Assembly: GCA_000181795.3 (NCBI GenBank)
Contig: CM012954.1
Coordinates: 14,063,600 to 14,127,599 of the forward strand
Length of the DNA stretch: 64,000 nt
Source: Trichinella spiralis
Lineage: Eukaryota; Nematoda; Enoplea; Trichinellida; Trichinellidae
Direction of reading: 5' to 3'
Shown here piece after piece: positions 1-12,512 of the stretch; within the stretch, counting starts at the first letter, position 1; each line of letters begins with the position of its first letter. The notes beneath the pieces are model-generated. The model ran no database searches. It had not been told where the DNA came from and saw only the letters and a program-made list of their open reading frames with translations. Position numbers and translations under genes: made by a program.

Positions 1-574
1 AATGATTTTTCATTTGATTAAGAGAAAAATGATAAATTTTAAATGGAATAAAAATTCACCTTCGATTTACCTGTGTAATTAATTAAACCAGTAGAGTTGT
101 CTAATCAGTTGAACGATTCAACAAGGCTGGTAAGGAAAATTGAAAAGTATAAGTTGTCTTTTCATGTTCTTCTCTTTTCAAATGACGACAATTTCAGTAC
201 CTATTCTCGACAATAGGATTAATGTTCTGCTTGGGATGCTTTGAACCGAAACAACTTTCATTATTGTTTAGCTTGGCTGAATTGGCCTTTTGGTGAAGTT
301 GTTGGCTGAAATTTGCCGGTGAATTGGATTCGCCTTTGGCGAAATTTGCAAATGACTTTCTATCAAATCAGTTCCAAGACTGGTCGCTCTGGTCAGAAGC
401 AAATTATCGCTTTTGTCAAAAACTGTTTACTTGGCATGTAGTTCAGCAGAATATTCACGCTGCGTTATGTCATTTTTCAAAATTCTCCCATTTTTCCTAC
501 ATGCAATGGGTAAATTGCATTCGAGCTTCTTCTTTTATTTTATTCTCTCGAATCAGTTCAACTACTCATTTAAG

Positions 575-2766
575 GCTTTTTAACATGTTGCGTTGAAACT
601 GTACCACCGAAAGGACCAACATCACTTTACAACTCTTTGGAAAGTAATTATTCAAATTAACTTTGCATATTAAGATTCATTTTCAAACGATTCAATTAAG
701 GTCTATTCGGTGGCACGTTCAAATCGGATTTTTTCATCCCCACTCACCGTAAGTTTTTGTTGTTCACTTTCTACATCTCATTTACATGGATTTGTTTCTT
801 TTTTGTAAAATCGTTTCTTTCAAGGTTCAAATGATGCTGTTAATAAAAGTTCGGATTTGAACTGCGCTAATTTCAATTCATCCTGCCTCTGGCGCAACGA
901 GTAAGTTATGCAATTTTGTGCCATTTGTATCAAAAACGTTCCACAATTAGGTGGAGGAGTGGACAAATTTTACAAGACCAACTAGAACTGATCACTTTGA
1001 TTGCTTGCATTTATTAAATAATTATCATTTTTACAAAAGAAATAACTTGGAGAAAACTTAAATATGTACAGTAATACATAAATTCACGTAAGTTCAAAAA
1101 ATACAGTATTTATTTTCATTGAAGTAGAAACCGAAATTAAGAAATTGGAATTTTGTTTAAATGAAAACATTGAAATGATAGTTGTATTTAATAAAATGTT
1201 TGACAATAGTGATCTCATGAAATTTTCTCGTTGCAATTGTCATATTGGTTTGTAAATTCAAATTTAGCCTTACTAATGATGACGATTTCAAGTGGGCTGT
1301 TGGAAGTGGTCAACCGGACATGCGAAAATTTCGTGTTTTAATGCGATCAACAGTTTTGCCTGGTGGAAACGGTAATAGTAAACTGTAAAGCGTTTTGCAA
1401 ATCTGTTTTAAATATTAATTTCATATTTCAGATGGCAAATTTGCCATTCTACGCACAACTCAACCGCAGCCAGCAAATCGTCAAGCAATGCTGGTCAGCA
1501 ATGTCATCCTTTGTCAAACTTCTCCAGGTACACTGTCTTTTCGGTTGGTGAAATTTTTTATTTTGTGAATTTTATATTTTGAACAAAATTCAACGCGTTT
1601 CAATAAATTTCTACACAGGTTTTGGTCTTCACCTCGAGTACTACTTAAGATATGTACAAGATCTCCTAATGCTGGAACGTATTTTCACAAATGCTTTGAC
1701 TTTGAACGTCGAGAAGGTGGCAGCTTGATCAGTGTTCCAGTGCAATATTCGTATATGCGCCCGTTTGAAGTAAATTATTTATTCGCTTTTTTTCCCTTCA
1801 TTTTTACTCACTATTGAACGACCGTCAGATCGTATTTGTGGCATCAAATTTCATAATCAGATCGCGTCGACGTCTTGCCGGAGTTGTCATTATTGACGAT
1901 ATAACTTACTACGCTTCAATCTGCAATCGAAGTTGAAAAGATGATAAATTGAAATTACAGTTATTGATGATGATGTTCCATTTCAGAAACGATTCGAACT
2001 TTCAAAAGGCCAACTAGCAAACCGCGAACAATTCAACCAGAAAAACTTCTCATTAGAACATCATTTGATCAAGAACGCTTTGAACACGCTTGTGAACAAT
2101 TGCAATGTTCGTTTAATGAAGATGGTTAGCAGTGTTTTTTTATCTGTTTTGAAAAGTTTGTTTTCAACATGATTTTCATCGTTCAGAATCCGGATCTCAG
2201 CCTTGTGCGAATTATTTGCTACGCAATGTCAAAGTGACTTCAGGAAAATCAGGAAATCGACATACAGGAATCAATGCAGCTTACTGTAACAGCACCGTTT
2301 TATCATATTTTTTTTGTTTTGGTGTAATATCGTTTGCAATTTGCTTCTTGTTTAGCCGGACCTTACGGTTATGTGAACGGTCCTGGAAATGTGATCATGT
2401 TGCAGTCGCATGCATTTCAAATACCGACTAAAGCACGCCTACGGTTCTGCTACAACGCGCCAGATTACGAAAGTCGCCTGTCGGTCGAGGCGTTCAGTGA
2501 CGACGGCAAGCAGGTTGTTTTCGAATCGCCGGTGCTTAATATTGAAAAACTGGAAAAATGGAAATGCGTCACACCGATACTAAATCCAGGAAATTACAAT
2601 ACAGTATGACAACAACAACAACAAAAAAATATGTTTACTGTAGTGACATAATAGTTTGAAATTTTAGCTTGAATTTAAAGCTAAAAAATTGCGCAATGAA
2701 TATTCTTATTTGGCCATCGACGAGATTGCTCTGGTCGATTTGAACAACGGAACTACATTCTGCTAG
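575..2766 (+). CDS. Secreted protein with two MAM-like domains, 5' end uncertain
   Basis: About eight to nine short exons join in frame into two extracellular MAM-like modules. The first runs from roughly 825 to 1935: an LNCANF..SSCLW start, a W-x-G strand, a VSNVILCQ core and a late VVIIDDITYYASIC segment. The second runs from roughly 1985 to the stop and begins with HACEQLQCSFNE. These cysteine, tryptophan and IIDDI/AIDEI signatures are typical of MAM-type adhesion modules in nematode surface proteins. Exons at 575-642 and 698-749 extend the frame upstream in matching splice phases, but I see no signal peptide or clear ATG, so the true start may lie near or before the window edge. The last exon ends NNGTTFC then TAG. 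A poly(A) signal sits at 2872-2877. No transmembrane segment follows the second domain, so a secreted product is likely. The partner is unknown. Confidence 0.6.
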
Positions 2767-2973
2767 CTGCTGTTGGAATAGATTTTACTGTTCAAATAAC
2801 AAATCAAAAAAAAAACAAAAAGAAAGAAAGAAGAATGTTCTGGATGAATTACGAAAACAGAAAAAAAAATTAATAAAAATAAACAACGACAGACAGAATT
2901 TTGAAAAATTAAATTTCATAATGCTCAAAGTAAAAATGCCACCAGGATACTTCACCATTTTTATTTCATTCAG

Positions 2974-5900
2974 TTAGTTGGCTTCGTTCAAAAAATAACT
3001 AATGTAAGAAGTTAACAGATCATCCATTTTGTATCCCTAAATTATAGACAAAAACAAGTATAAATAAATAAATAAAATATTTATAAATTTAAATTTATAC
3101 CATTGATGTTTCACAAAGCAGACGACTTCCATTTACAACGTTACCAATTGTCAAGTGGAAGTATGTGTTTCCACTGTTCCAGTTGCTGATTTCTGGAAAC
3201 GAGTACGAAGCGATGATATCCTGCGAAAAAGAAAAACAACACTCGATTGCAATGGAAGAAAAAATTTGCATAATTCACTTTTCTTTCCGGTTCAATGAGA
3301 ATAATTCCATTTTTGTTGATCGCAATGATCAGCTTCTCGGGAATTTTATTATCGCCGGTTTGCTGTGAAAAAAAATCGCAGTATAATGTGAGCAGAAAAA
3401 AAAATCATCATCCTTGTTGTTATTACTTTAACTTCGAAAAATGCAGAACCGAATGTAGGCCATTTGTAAATTACTTTCAAAAATTGCACTTTCGCTTCTT
3501 CGCGACTCATGAAACTTCCCTTGTGATAATAGGAAAGAATATGCTGAAATCAATCGATTAAATTTTATGAATAATTAAATGAAAATTGTTGTAAATTTTT
3601 CAAATCTACCCGTTTCCAATCGACAGATGAAGCCATTTTCAAAAATACTTTCGGCAGTAGATCGGCCAACGAGCTGGAAAGATTCGACGCGTTGTCGCCA
3701 TACCTGGAACGATAGATCAAAGCGGCCAATTCGGCCGCCTCGTCCCTGGTGCATTGATGATAGCCTCGGATATATTTGGGCAACTCTTGGGAATAGTGGA
3801 ATACAATATCCGCTTGACGATCTTGACCAGGAACAGTATCCACCCAGAGTTTCTTCATGAAATAGACTTGATAATTCAAGTTGCGGCCATTTTGACCAGA
3901 TTTGGTTTTACTGGTCAGTTCACTGAGATGACGTATAAAGTCGAAGAAAAATTCATTCTCGGGCAGTGACAAAACTGAACCAATCACAATTGTGATCAAT
4001 GGACAAAAATTTGCATGCATCAAAATGAACAAAACTTTTTTTACTTTTATCTTGAATTTTGACAAAAAATGCGAAACCTTTGACACTTTTCAGTTGGATA
4101 TGTTTAGCAATACGGACGGACAAATCTTTCGCTTTGTTGCAAGAGTCGACTTCAATATTCTGCAATTCAAATTGTACTACTGTAATTAATTTTCTTATTC
4201 CAATTCAACGAAATTCATCTCACTTCGTATGTATCATTTGGAAAATAAAATTTGTGAAATATCTGGGTCGTTTTGCGCTGTATAGCTTCAACTTCCACAA
4301 CATGAGGCGGATATTTTCTCGAACCAACTCTGCAAATAATTCCACAGATTCCAATCAATGATTATTGATTTAATAAATTTTTTTCGGGTTTATTCACCTT
4401 TTGATTCGTTGCAATCGATTGAAACAGTCCGCCGCAACTGGATGATGCTGACTGCGAAGAAACAACGCCACCTCTTTGTGCAACGTCTGAGATGGTGGAA
4501 ACAGCCCAACGCAGAGCCACATCAATTCCCAGCCTTTTTCCACCGACATCCGGCCAGGATTGCCGGTCAATTGTTTGATTATTTGGCAATAAATTTCGTC
4601 CCTCAACAATGCCTGAAAAATTTGCTTAATTTCTTTTCGTAAAAGTACACATTTGTTTAAATTTGCATAATTGCACCTGTTTCAACGGGGCCGAAAAAAT
4701 CAAATCGGTCTGTTCAAGCGTGGAAAAGCGTTGACGATGCCTTTGGGCCGAGTCGCCCATGTAAGCGACTATTGCTGCAAATTGAAAAAATTTTCAAACT
4801 GCCACTTTGATCAAATTACAATTTTTCCAAGTTGCCTACCTTCGTAAGTAGCCAAAGCCGACTGGCAGGCATCTTCGACAGTTTGGACTTTTTTCAGCAG
4901 AGGTTGAGTGAGCGGTTCATAACTGTGGCGCCACAATTCTTCCGTAATTCTCTGCCTGGGCAGTGTGTTCACCGTCACTATTGCCAGCGGAGCTCTGAGG
5001 AGAAATTATGCAAATAATTATTAAAATTTATTTTTCATTTTTTTCCTAATCACCTGAAATGCTCAGCACTGAAACTTTCCAACGTGTGAGGTCCGTCGGC
5101 TCTGTAACGGTTGACCAATGCTCGGCTACTCACACCACCAACTTCTCTGCATTGGACAAATTCCTCCTAAATTAAAAATTAAATAGAAATTAATTAATCA
5201 ATTAATTAATTAATTACCAAAATTTCTTGTGATGGTTTGCTCAGGGTGGGCAAAATGTAAACTGATTCGCATTCCACGTGGCCAACTTCACCGGTCAACG
5301 TGTGTTCACCTTGTGCTGATCTGTTTCTGATTAACATTTCGCCGTTGACAGAGCTGTCCAACTTGATCAAATCTCCTTTGCGCATTTTCAACCACTGACC
5401 AGACTGATCTGCATTTTCAAAATAAAAAAATAACCTCAAAATAAAATATATGCAAAAATATACCAGCAGTAGTATCTGTTAAAGCGATAACAAATCGACT
5501 TCGCATTCGCAGGCCATGCAAAAAGTAGCAAACCAAATTTACAATATCTTCGGCATTTGGTGCCTGGAATGAATATTCGTCGGTTTGAATTGTTTCAATA
5601 GTTACGGTTGGCATTTTATTTCTGAAAAATAATTCAATATTTTCACACTGATCAAAAAACACATTCAAAATGATATGTTCATACTTTGAATGGGTGCAAG
5701 TAGCGTTGGCCATTTCGATAAATCCAATCTCAAGTAACACTTGATCTTGATCATCGACAACATAAATGCCAGTCCAATTAACAGCAACAATTACCTGATA
5801 AATACAAAGAATTAGATTGGAAAATTATAATTATTAAACTATTGAAACAAACTTCATTTTTGGGCAATTTTGGACCGGCAAATTTGTACGCTTCGTAAAA

Positions 5901-8900
5901 TCGCGAAAACAACAACGGCCATTTCAAACGACAATAAGCAACAACGTTTTCTTGAACATGCTGAGAAGATGTCTTTTCTTCCAGAGGAAGACACTGAAAA
6001 TGTAATTGATAAATTTTACACAAACAAAAAACATATACTGTAAAAAATGAAAATGAAGTTTAAGTTTTACTTTTCGACTAGCGTGAAGTACAATTTGAAC
6101 CCAACGCTCGATGGCGTGCTTCATATTTTCAACACCGTCCAGAACATGATCAGGAATGTAATTTTGAATAACACTCTTCAATTGTTCGGCTTGGAAGTGA
6201 AAGCCGTAGTCGATAAAATACTGATAAGCGATCAACTGAGCTAAATCTTCATCCTAAAACCAAAACAACAACCAATCAATCAGTTAAAATTACAATTTTA
6301 TCGTTCAACTTGTATACTCACCCTGTTGCATCGATATTCGCCAAATTTCACTCCTCTAGTCACTTGCTGATAGATCAAATCGGTGGCCACAGGATCTTCG
6401 GCAGGATTGTGCCATGGTGTGAATATTTCTTTGCGGAAAAACAGTCTCCACTGCACTGCCTGCTCTTTGGCGCCAATTTCTTTGGCATATTGTTCGCACT
6501 GACTTATAGCATCCAGAACGTGCTCATCTGTGCTTCCCAGGCTGCAGACTTTGTCTTGCAAAGCTATGTACAACGAAAAGCCGAATTTGTCCCTCAAGTT
6601 GATCGATTTGGCCAACGCTTCGCACAGTTCATGGGCGTTGGTCGCTGAATCACCGACTAACGTCTGAGTAGTGCCGTTCATGAATGTGACCGGGAAAACG
6701 AGCGGTTTCCGTTGTTTAGTAGCCTTCAATTTCAAGTATTTCAAAAATATAATGGAAACAAACATTGCATTAGAAAATTTAATAAAATTTTTTAATGTTT
6801 TGATTATTTTTTGTTTTCTTTAAAAAGTAAATACTTGAAAAACTTGCATTGAAAAATCTTTTAATGAATAAAAATCATTTCAAATTTTATTCTTTAAATG
6901 TGCGCATATTTTTTTATTCATTTTACGTATTCTTTTCAATTTCAAAAAATTCGCGCCATAACTTTTACGTGAACTACTTTTTTTAACAAACTTGCATGCA
7001 TTTTTGAAGATTTACTGTATTTCTTTAACTCAGTCGTCAAAATTTCGAATACGCTCGTGCGGAATGGTTGTGAAACCTGTTTTGCTGTTAGTCTATGTGT
7101 CAAAGACCATTTCGACAGCGTTTTCGACTACAATACAAATCTGCAGTAATATAGGAGGTATGTAAAGTTTTTTTTTACATTTATTTTGTTTTCAATTTTT
7201 CATATCGCGTCAAGGTAGAATATTACTTTCGTTTGTTTATTATGAAAGAACTTACTTGAACTTCGTAATGTGAAGGTGGTTGAGTTCTGGCTCCGTTTTC
7301 CAACGTGCGGTTCAATCTTTGTTCGCAATAGACAATGTACTCTTTCGGGGCTTGATGTCTGATGAAGCAGCGCAGGTACTTGATGAACTGCAATTGGGCA
7401 ATTTTTATGCGTTATTATTATTATTATTATTATTTGATTTTTAATTACTTTCGAAGATGGCGGGAAACAGCTAACACACAATGACAAAAGAATCCAACCG
7501 CGCAATGTCGACTGCGAGTTTGGATTGTTGGACAGTTGTTTGCAAATTTGGCATAAAATTTCATCCCTAATTTTTCAAAAAAAAATCTGTTGAGTTTTAA
7601 TTAATAAACAAGAAAGCAGTACCTCAGTTCAGGACGTAATATACCATGACCAATTATAAAATGCAGTTGATCCAGTGGATTTGCTGTTGCTTTTTCGAGC
7701 ATATTTTCATAGTCATCCGCCTGAGATTCCAAATCTTTGAACATAGGTTCCACTGTTGACGATTTTGCTTTCCTTTGTGGCGACCAACCTGTCATTTTGT
7801 ATCTTACATTTTCTCCGACAAGTCCAGCTGGTGAATAATCCTGCATTTGAGTATTTTTAATTGTTGATTTTTACAAGCAACAGTGAAAAATTATGTATTG
7901 AAAAAATAAGAATAATTTTTATACTAAAATTGATTCATCCGCTTGTTGACTCCGATCTTTCCTGTGCATTCCACGCGCCAATGTTGAGAATAGTTGTGTC
8001 ATAACGGACGGACAATTCTAAACAAAGTGTTTTTTCACTGTATATTTTCTTCATTCAATTTCGCAGAAAAATTTATCATCATTACGAAGCCATTCAAGTG
8101 AGTTGTCATTTTTCGTTGACGACTCAGGTCACCCATAAAACGTAATATTGTTATCCAAATTCCCACGGCAGCCTTAAACAAATCATTAAATACATAACTG
8201 TATTAATAAAGAATAAGTTACAATTCGATTTGCGGGATTTGTATGATTGAGCAAAGGTGTACGCAAAATTGTTTTCGTAAAATTGGGTGTGGCATTTCCC
8301 ACAAAATACGCGGCGGCAAATTTTGTGAATTGATACTGCGATACATCTTCAACTGAAGATAGTTTTCCTTTTGCTTGAATGCCGTGCTGAAAAGTTTCCA
8401 TTTATATCATGCTGATGTGCAATTTGAAAAAGTATCATTCTAACTCGCGAACGCTATTTCTTATTGGTTGTTGACAGCATGCTCTTATTGGACGGTTATG
8501 CCGTTGTCTGATTGGTTTTATTTGTAGTAACTACTACGAATGTCGAACTCAATCAGTCAATGACCAATGAGATAACGCTGCCAACGACCAATAGGGAAAC
8601 GTGTGTTCCCGAATTAGACCATCTCTTTAGAAAGTACTCAGCTATTATAAAAATAATAATCACTTTATAGTCCGTGATTGGATCCACGTCAGCCAGTAGA
8701 AAATCGAAAAATTCATCAATCTATAAAAGAAAATTACAATTAGTTTTAAGTATAAATATTGCTTTTTCGGACCATTTTGGAATCATTTGTGTTCTCATGA
8801 ATTAATTCATCTCTTTCATAAACCGATTCTAATGCCATTTCTGACAGATAGATTTTCGGTTGACCAGTGGCAATACTATGTCTCAATTTCGTTCTCATCA

Positions 8901-11900
8901 ACATGCCTCGACACAGAGCCTGAATCAAAAGCATTATTATATTGCTTTACATATTTTGTCACAAAAATTTCTCATTCTACCTGAAAACTAGTGATCAAGA
9001 TCTTTAGCTTTTGATATTCCATTGTTAATTTTTTGGCACGGACTAACGCTTGGAGCCGTGACAAACCACGAACAATCTACAAAATTGACAAAAGATGTGT
9101 GGAATTTATACTTTGAAATGTTCACAAGCTCACTTTTCTGTAACGTGTTTCTTGTTGATAACGTCTCCAGTGCTTTTGTATCATAATACAAGCTTGTCGA
9201 GTGCGTTGGTATTTGCTGCGCATCAACCAGCCACGTATAGTTTTTTGAATTAACGTTGCTCGGATGTGCAACATTTCATCTCGTCTTTGTTCCAGAAACA
9301 GCAATTGTGAATCCTGAATAAGTGAAAAGTGATAAAGTGATTGTTTTGTGAATATTTTACTTTTTCAAAAAGAAGAGATGGAAAATTTTACCTTTAAAAA
9401 TACACGACTGGTTCCAATTTGATACTCGCCCGGTGGTCCAAAAGCGTTGAAACAAATTCTCTCGCATACCCATTGGTTGTTTTTAGCATTTTTGGAATCT
9501 GAATGTGAGATGAGATGTTGGTTTTCAGTGAACATCAACGCAAAATTGCAAAAGTTTCGTTTACTCAGTGATGGTAGAAGAGTTTTGTATCTTGCGGCGA
9601 AGTCTTGAAATTTGTACCGAATTGGATAGCCTGATTTGCGAATTTGAATTGTATCCATCAATCCCAAATATTTCAATTGATCATAACAAAGTTCTCGATC
9701 GAACAACTATGAAAAAAATAGCAGTCTGTGAAATTTGTGCTTGAATGGTAACAAGCTTTACCATTGGCTTTTTCATGTCGTTCGGCTTTATACAACGAAT
9801 AAAGTAGGGCTTTCGACGATCAATTTGAGCCATTAAAGTTTCCAAAGATTTTCTGAATTTGAAACTTGTTGTAACTTTCAACTGTCTAGCATTATCATCC
9901 TGAACGATACTGAATGCAGTTGCTTATTGGATGAAAATTCAAATATTTTACTTGGAATTCCTTTGAAAATAAATGTGCAACGAAAGGAAAATTGCTTTCT
10001 TGAAGCAACATCAACAGCTCCTTGCTCAACGCATCACGATTTTTCTCAACGAATCCTTGAAATTGTCACCGTTCAAAATTGTAAGTTAAAAATGGGAAAA
10101 ATTATTCTACCTTTATTGTGGTACATAACAGATCCCGCATAATGTACCACTCCGAACGATGGATTTAAATCTGACTTTGGTTTGATGTAGTTGCGATTGC
10201 GTCCGAAAGCTTGGTGAGCTTTTGTAAGAAAACTCTGATCTGTTCCCTGTGAAATATTTAAATATGATACAAATTTTACCTACTACAAACAGAAGTGTAT
10301 TTTACTTTTGGTATTCTGCTTTCTTCATCTAGCAATCCAAAGAGGTTTATTGACCGGTACGCAATCAAATCCAATATTGGCTGATTGTCAATATATTCCA
10401 ACGTTGTCCATTTGATCTGCTCTCTGGCATATTCTTCCTGTGTTTGTTTGCATCGTTTTTTAAACAAACAAATTTTATATAATTTATCATATGAAATTAC
10501 TTGTTCTAATTTGAAAGAATGTCGGATGAAAAATTGTTGCAATGATTCGTTGGCATAGTTGATGCAAAATTGTTCAAAACTATTTCGTTGGAATTGTTCA
10601 AAACCGTATATATCGAGAATTCCAATAGAATTTTGCTGACCATTCTCTTCTCGAACTCTGAATTTTTTTTTTGAAAAATATTCATGGTTTGAAGAAATAA
10701 CAAAGAAATATGTGCATATACTTTTTGATGACAAAATTAATTTTATCAACAATCCACGTGAACAGACGGCCATAAATTGCTTTCGCCAAAGCATCTCTGA
10801 CGTCGAGGCTTTGTTCTGCTGTCATACTACTAACAACAGTTTCCTCTTTTAAGGATATTGTCCTTGTAGTCAATGCATTTATCAATTTCATTTGATCAAC
10901 CTGAATAATTTTTTTATAATCAGTACAATTTTTGCAAATAGATATTTACCTGCAATAGTTTTGCCACTTTGAGCACCGATGCAGCAGTAGTAATTTCTGT
11001 CGCTTCGAGATTATTGATGAGTGTGGCTGAAATCTGATTCAGTTCAGTTTCAAGTTTTGCTTATTTAATTTTTTTTCTCGAAATTTGCTCATACCAGTGT
11101 AACGTATATTTCCAATGTGAAGTATGGCCGCGAGCAATTTGAAAATGGACGTAATTTCTATATCAGAAAAGAATAGCACTTTCATCGCAGCGCGGACATC
11201 TCGAAAAATGATCGATTCATCTTCTCGACCTTCGATTTGAAAATTTTTTCCCTAAAATAGATGCATAAAAAATCAAATCCAAATCAGTTATAAATTTCCA
11301 TTAAATAACCTGAGATAGATAAAAATATGTTGACGAATCTTCCAATTCGAACATCGCCTTCTCTTGGCTATTCATACCAGCCAGCATGCAATAAAAAATA
11401 TGGAAATTTCTTTCATTTTTTGACTGCAAAAAAGGGAAAATTTTTAAGTTGAAAAAAAAGTATTTCTCTTTGTTAAAATTATTTATTTACCTGTGAAACT
11501 AGTCTGCTTTTTTCCAATAAATATTGTTCAATGCGAGCACTTTCGATCATTCCGTGACCGTTGTAAAGCATGTCTATGTAACGGCCGAATCTCGATGAAT
11601 TGTCATTTCGTACGGTTTTTGCATTTCCAAAAGCTTGAAAAATTTGAATATCAAATTTATTTTTGGTTTAAAAATAAATTTCTTAAAATATTCTACCTAC
11701 CTTCTAAAATTGGATTTGCTTCGAGAATTTGTTGTTCAATCCACGAATGTCGATCGCATCGACTCGAGACAACGGCTAGATGTTGCAACACTAGTTTAGC
11801 TGTTTCGGTTTTTCCAGCTCCAGATTCTCCGCTGAATTTTTAATTTTCAAATGAATAAGTGAATTAATTTTGAAAAATGAAATCCAACCTGATTATTATG

Positions 11901-12512
11901 CAATAACTTTGATTGTCGTTCATCATTTGCATGTAGGCATTTTCGGCTACGGCGAATACGTGGGGTGCCAATTCGCCGATTCTTTTGCCTCTGTACATTT
12001 CCAACATTTCGGCCGAATAGATTGGCAGCTGTTGATACGGATTGATGGCTATCAGAATTGAACCGGTATAAGTCTGAAAATCAGTTCAGTTGTGATCAAT
12101 GGGCAAATTTGTATAAAATTACAAATAATTATAATATTCGGATAAACTTGCATAGATCAATTTTTGCTTGTATCGAATTTGAAGATTGCGCAAAACGGAC
12201 GCGTCGTGAAAATCGGTTAGTTCGATCATATCTTCGACCCCTTGAACAGACGACGGATGCATAATTGGCATGGAGACGCTCCCTTCAAGCCAGGTCTCAT
12301 TTCCGTCGTCGTCGCGTAAGAAAACTCTGCCATTGTCAATGTCGACAATACGGGCACCAATTGGACAACTGAAGCCAGTTTGATTTGAAAAAAACGGTAT
12401 CCAAACATAATCACCCTGAAAATATGAATATGATAATTTCTGGAATTTCATCTAATTTTTCTGGTGCTTTTCTTTCCTCGAATTTGGGTTTTACCTTTTC
12501 AAAATGGACCAT
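2974..12512 (-). CDS. Unconventional myosin VII (MyTH4-FERM-SH3-MyTH4-FERM)
   Basis: Many small minus-strand exons give a complete myosin VII, a plus-end actin motor that anchors and moves membrane and adhesion cargo (orthologue of MYO7A; hum-6 in C. elegans). The start ATG is at 12510-12512 in a six-codon first exon (MVHFEK), followed by GDYVW and VHGVEDM-type motor entry. The P-loop and ILEANP region lies near 11340-11840. Switch II/relay ([10 protein letters not shown]) lies near 10620-10660, and the actin-binding [12 protein letters not shown] segment near 9790. Four IQ-like repeats lie at 8700-9300. Then come the first MyTH4 (8664 to about 7255), the first FERM (6760-5470), SH3 (5439-5210), the second MyTH4 (5160-4390) and the second FERM (4340-2974) ending ISYFLNEAN. 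The last exon ends just before an AATAAA at 2960-2965, so the 3' UTR is very short. No lesion was seen in the parts I joined. Confidence 0.93.
7412..7433. repeat. (ATT)n microsatellite in myosin VII intron
   Basis: A run of about seven ATT units lies inside an intron of the myosin VII gene. Confidence 0.9.
8440..8617. repeat. Imperfect inverted-repeat (foldback) element in myosin intron
   Basis: The left arm (8440 to about 8515) and the reverse complement of the right arm (about 8541-8617) align over roughly 65 bases. Both begin with CTAA-TCG-GAAC, then share TATTGGT-GTTG-CAGC and a second ATTGG. Three ATTGG boxes start at 8463, 8487 and 8511, exactly 24 bp apart. Two CCAAT boxes at 8564-8568 and 8588-8592 are also 24 bp apart, and the outer pairs are symmetrical about 8527.5. 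A short GTAGT-A-ACTAC palindrome lies near the centre (8524-8534). The element fills most of a 277-bp intron (8387-8663). It looks like a decayed MITE-like element or an NF-Y-type regulatory palindrome. No clear target-site duplication was found. Confidence 0.6.

Noticed and set aside
324-596. Open frame at the left end (DSPLAKFANDFLSNQFQDW)
   Set aside because: It has no ATG start, no splice link to the MAM-like exons in phase, and ends in low-complexity AT-rich sequence.
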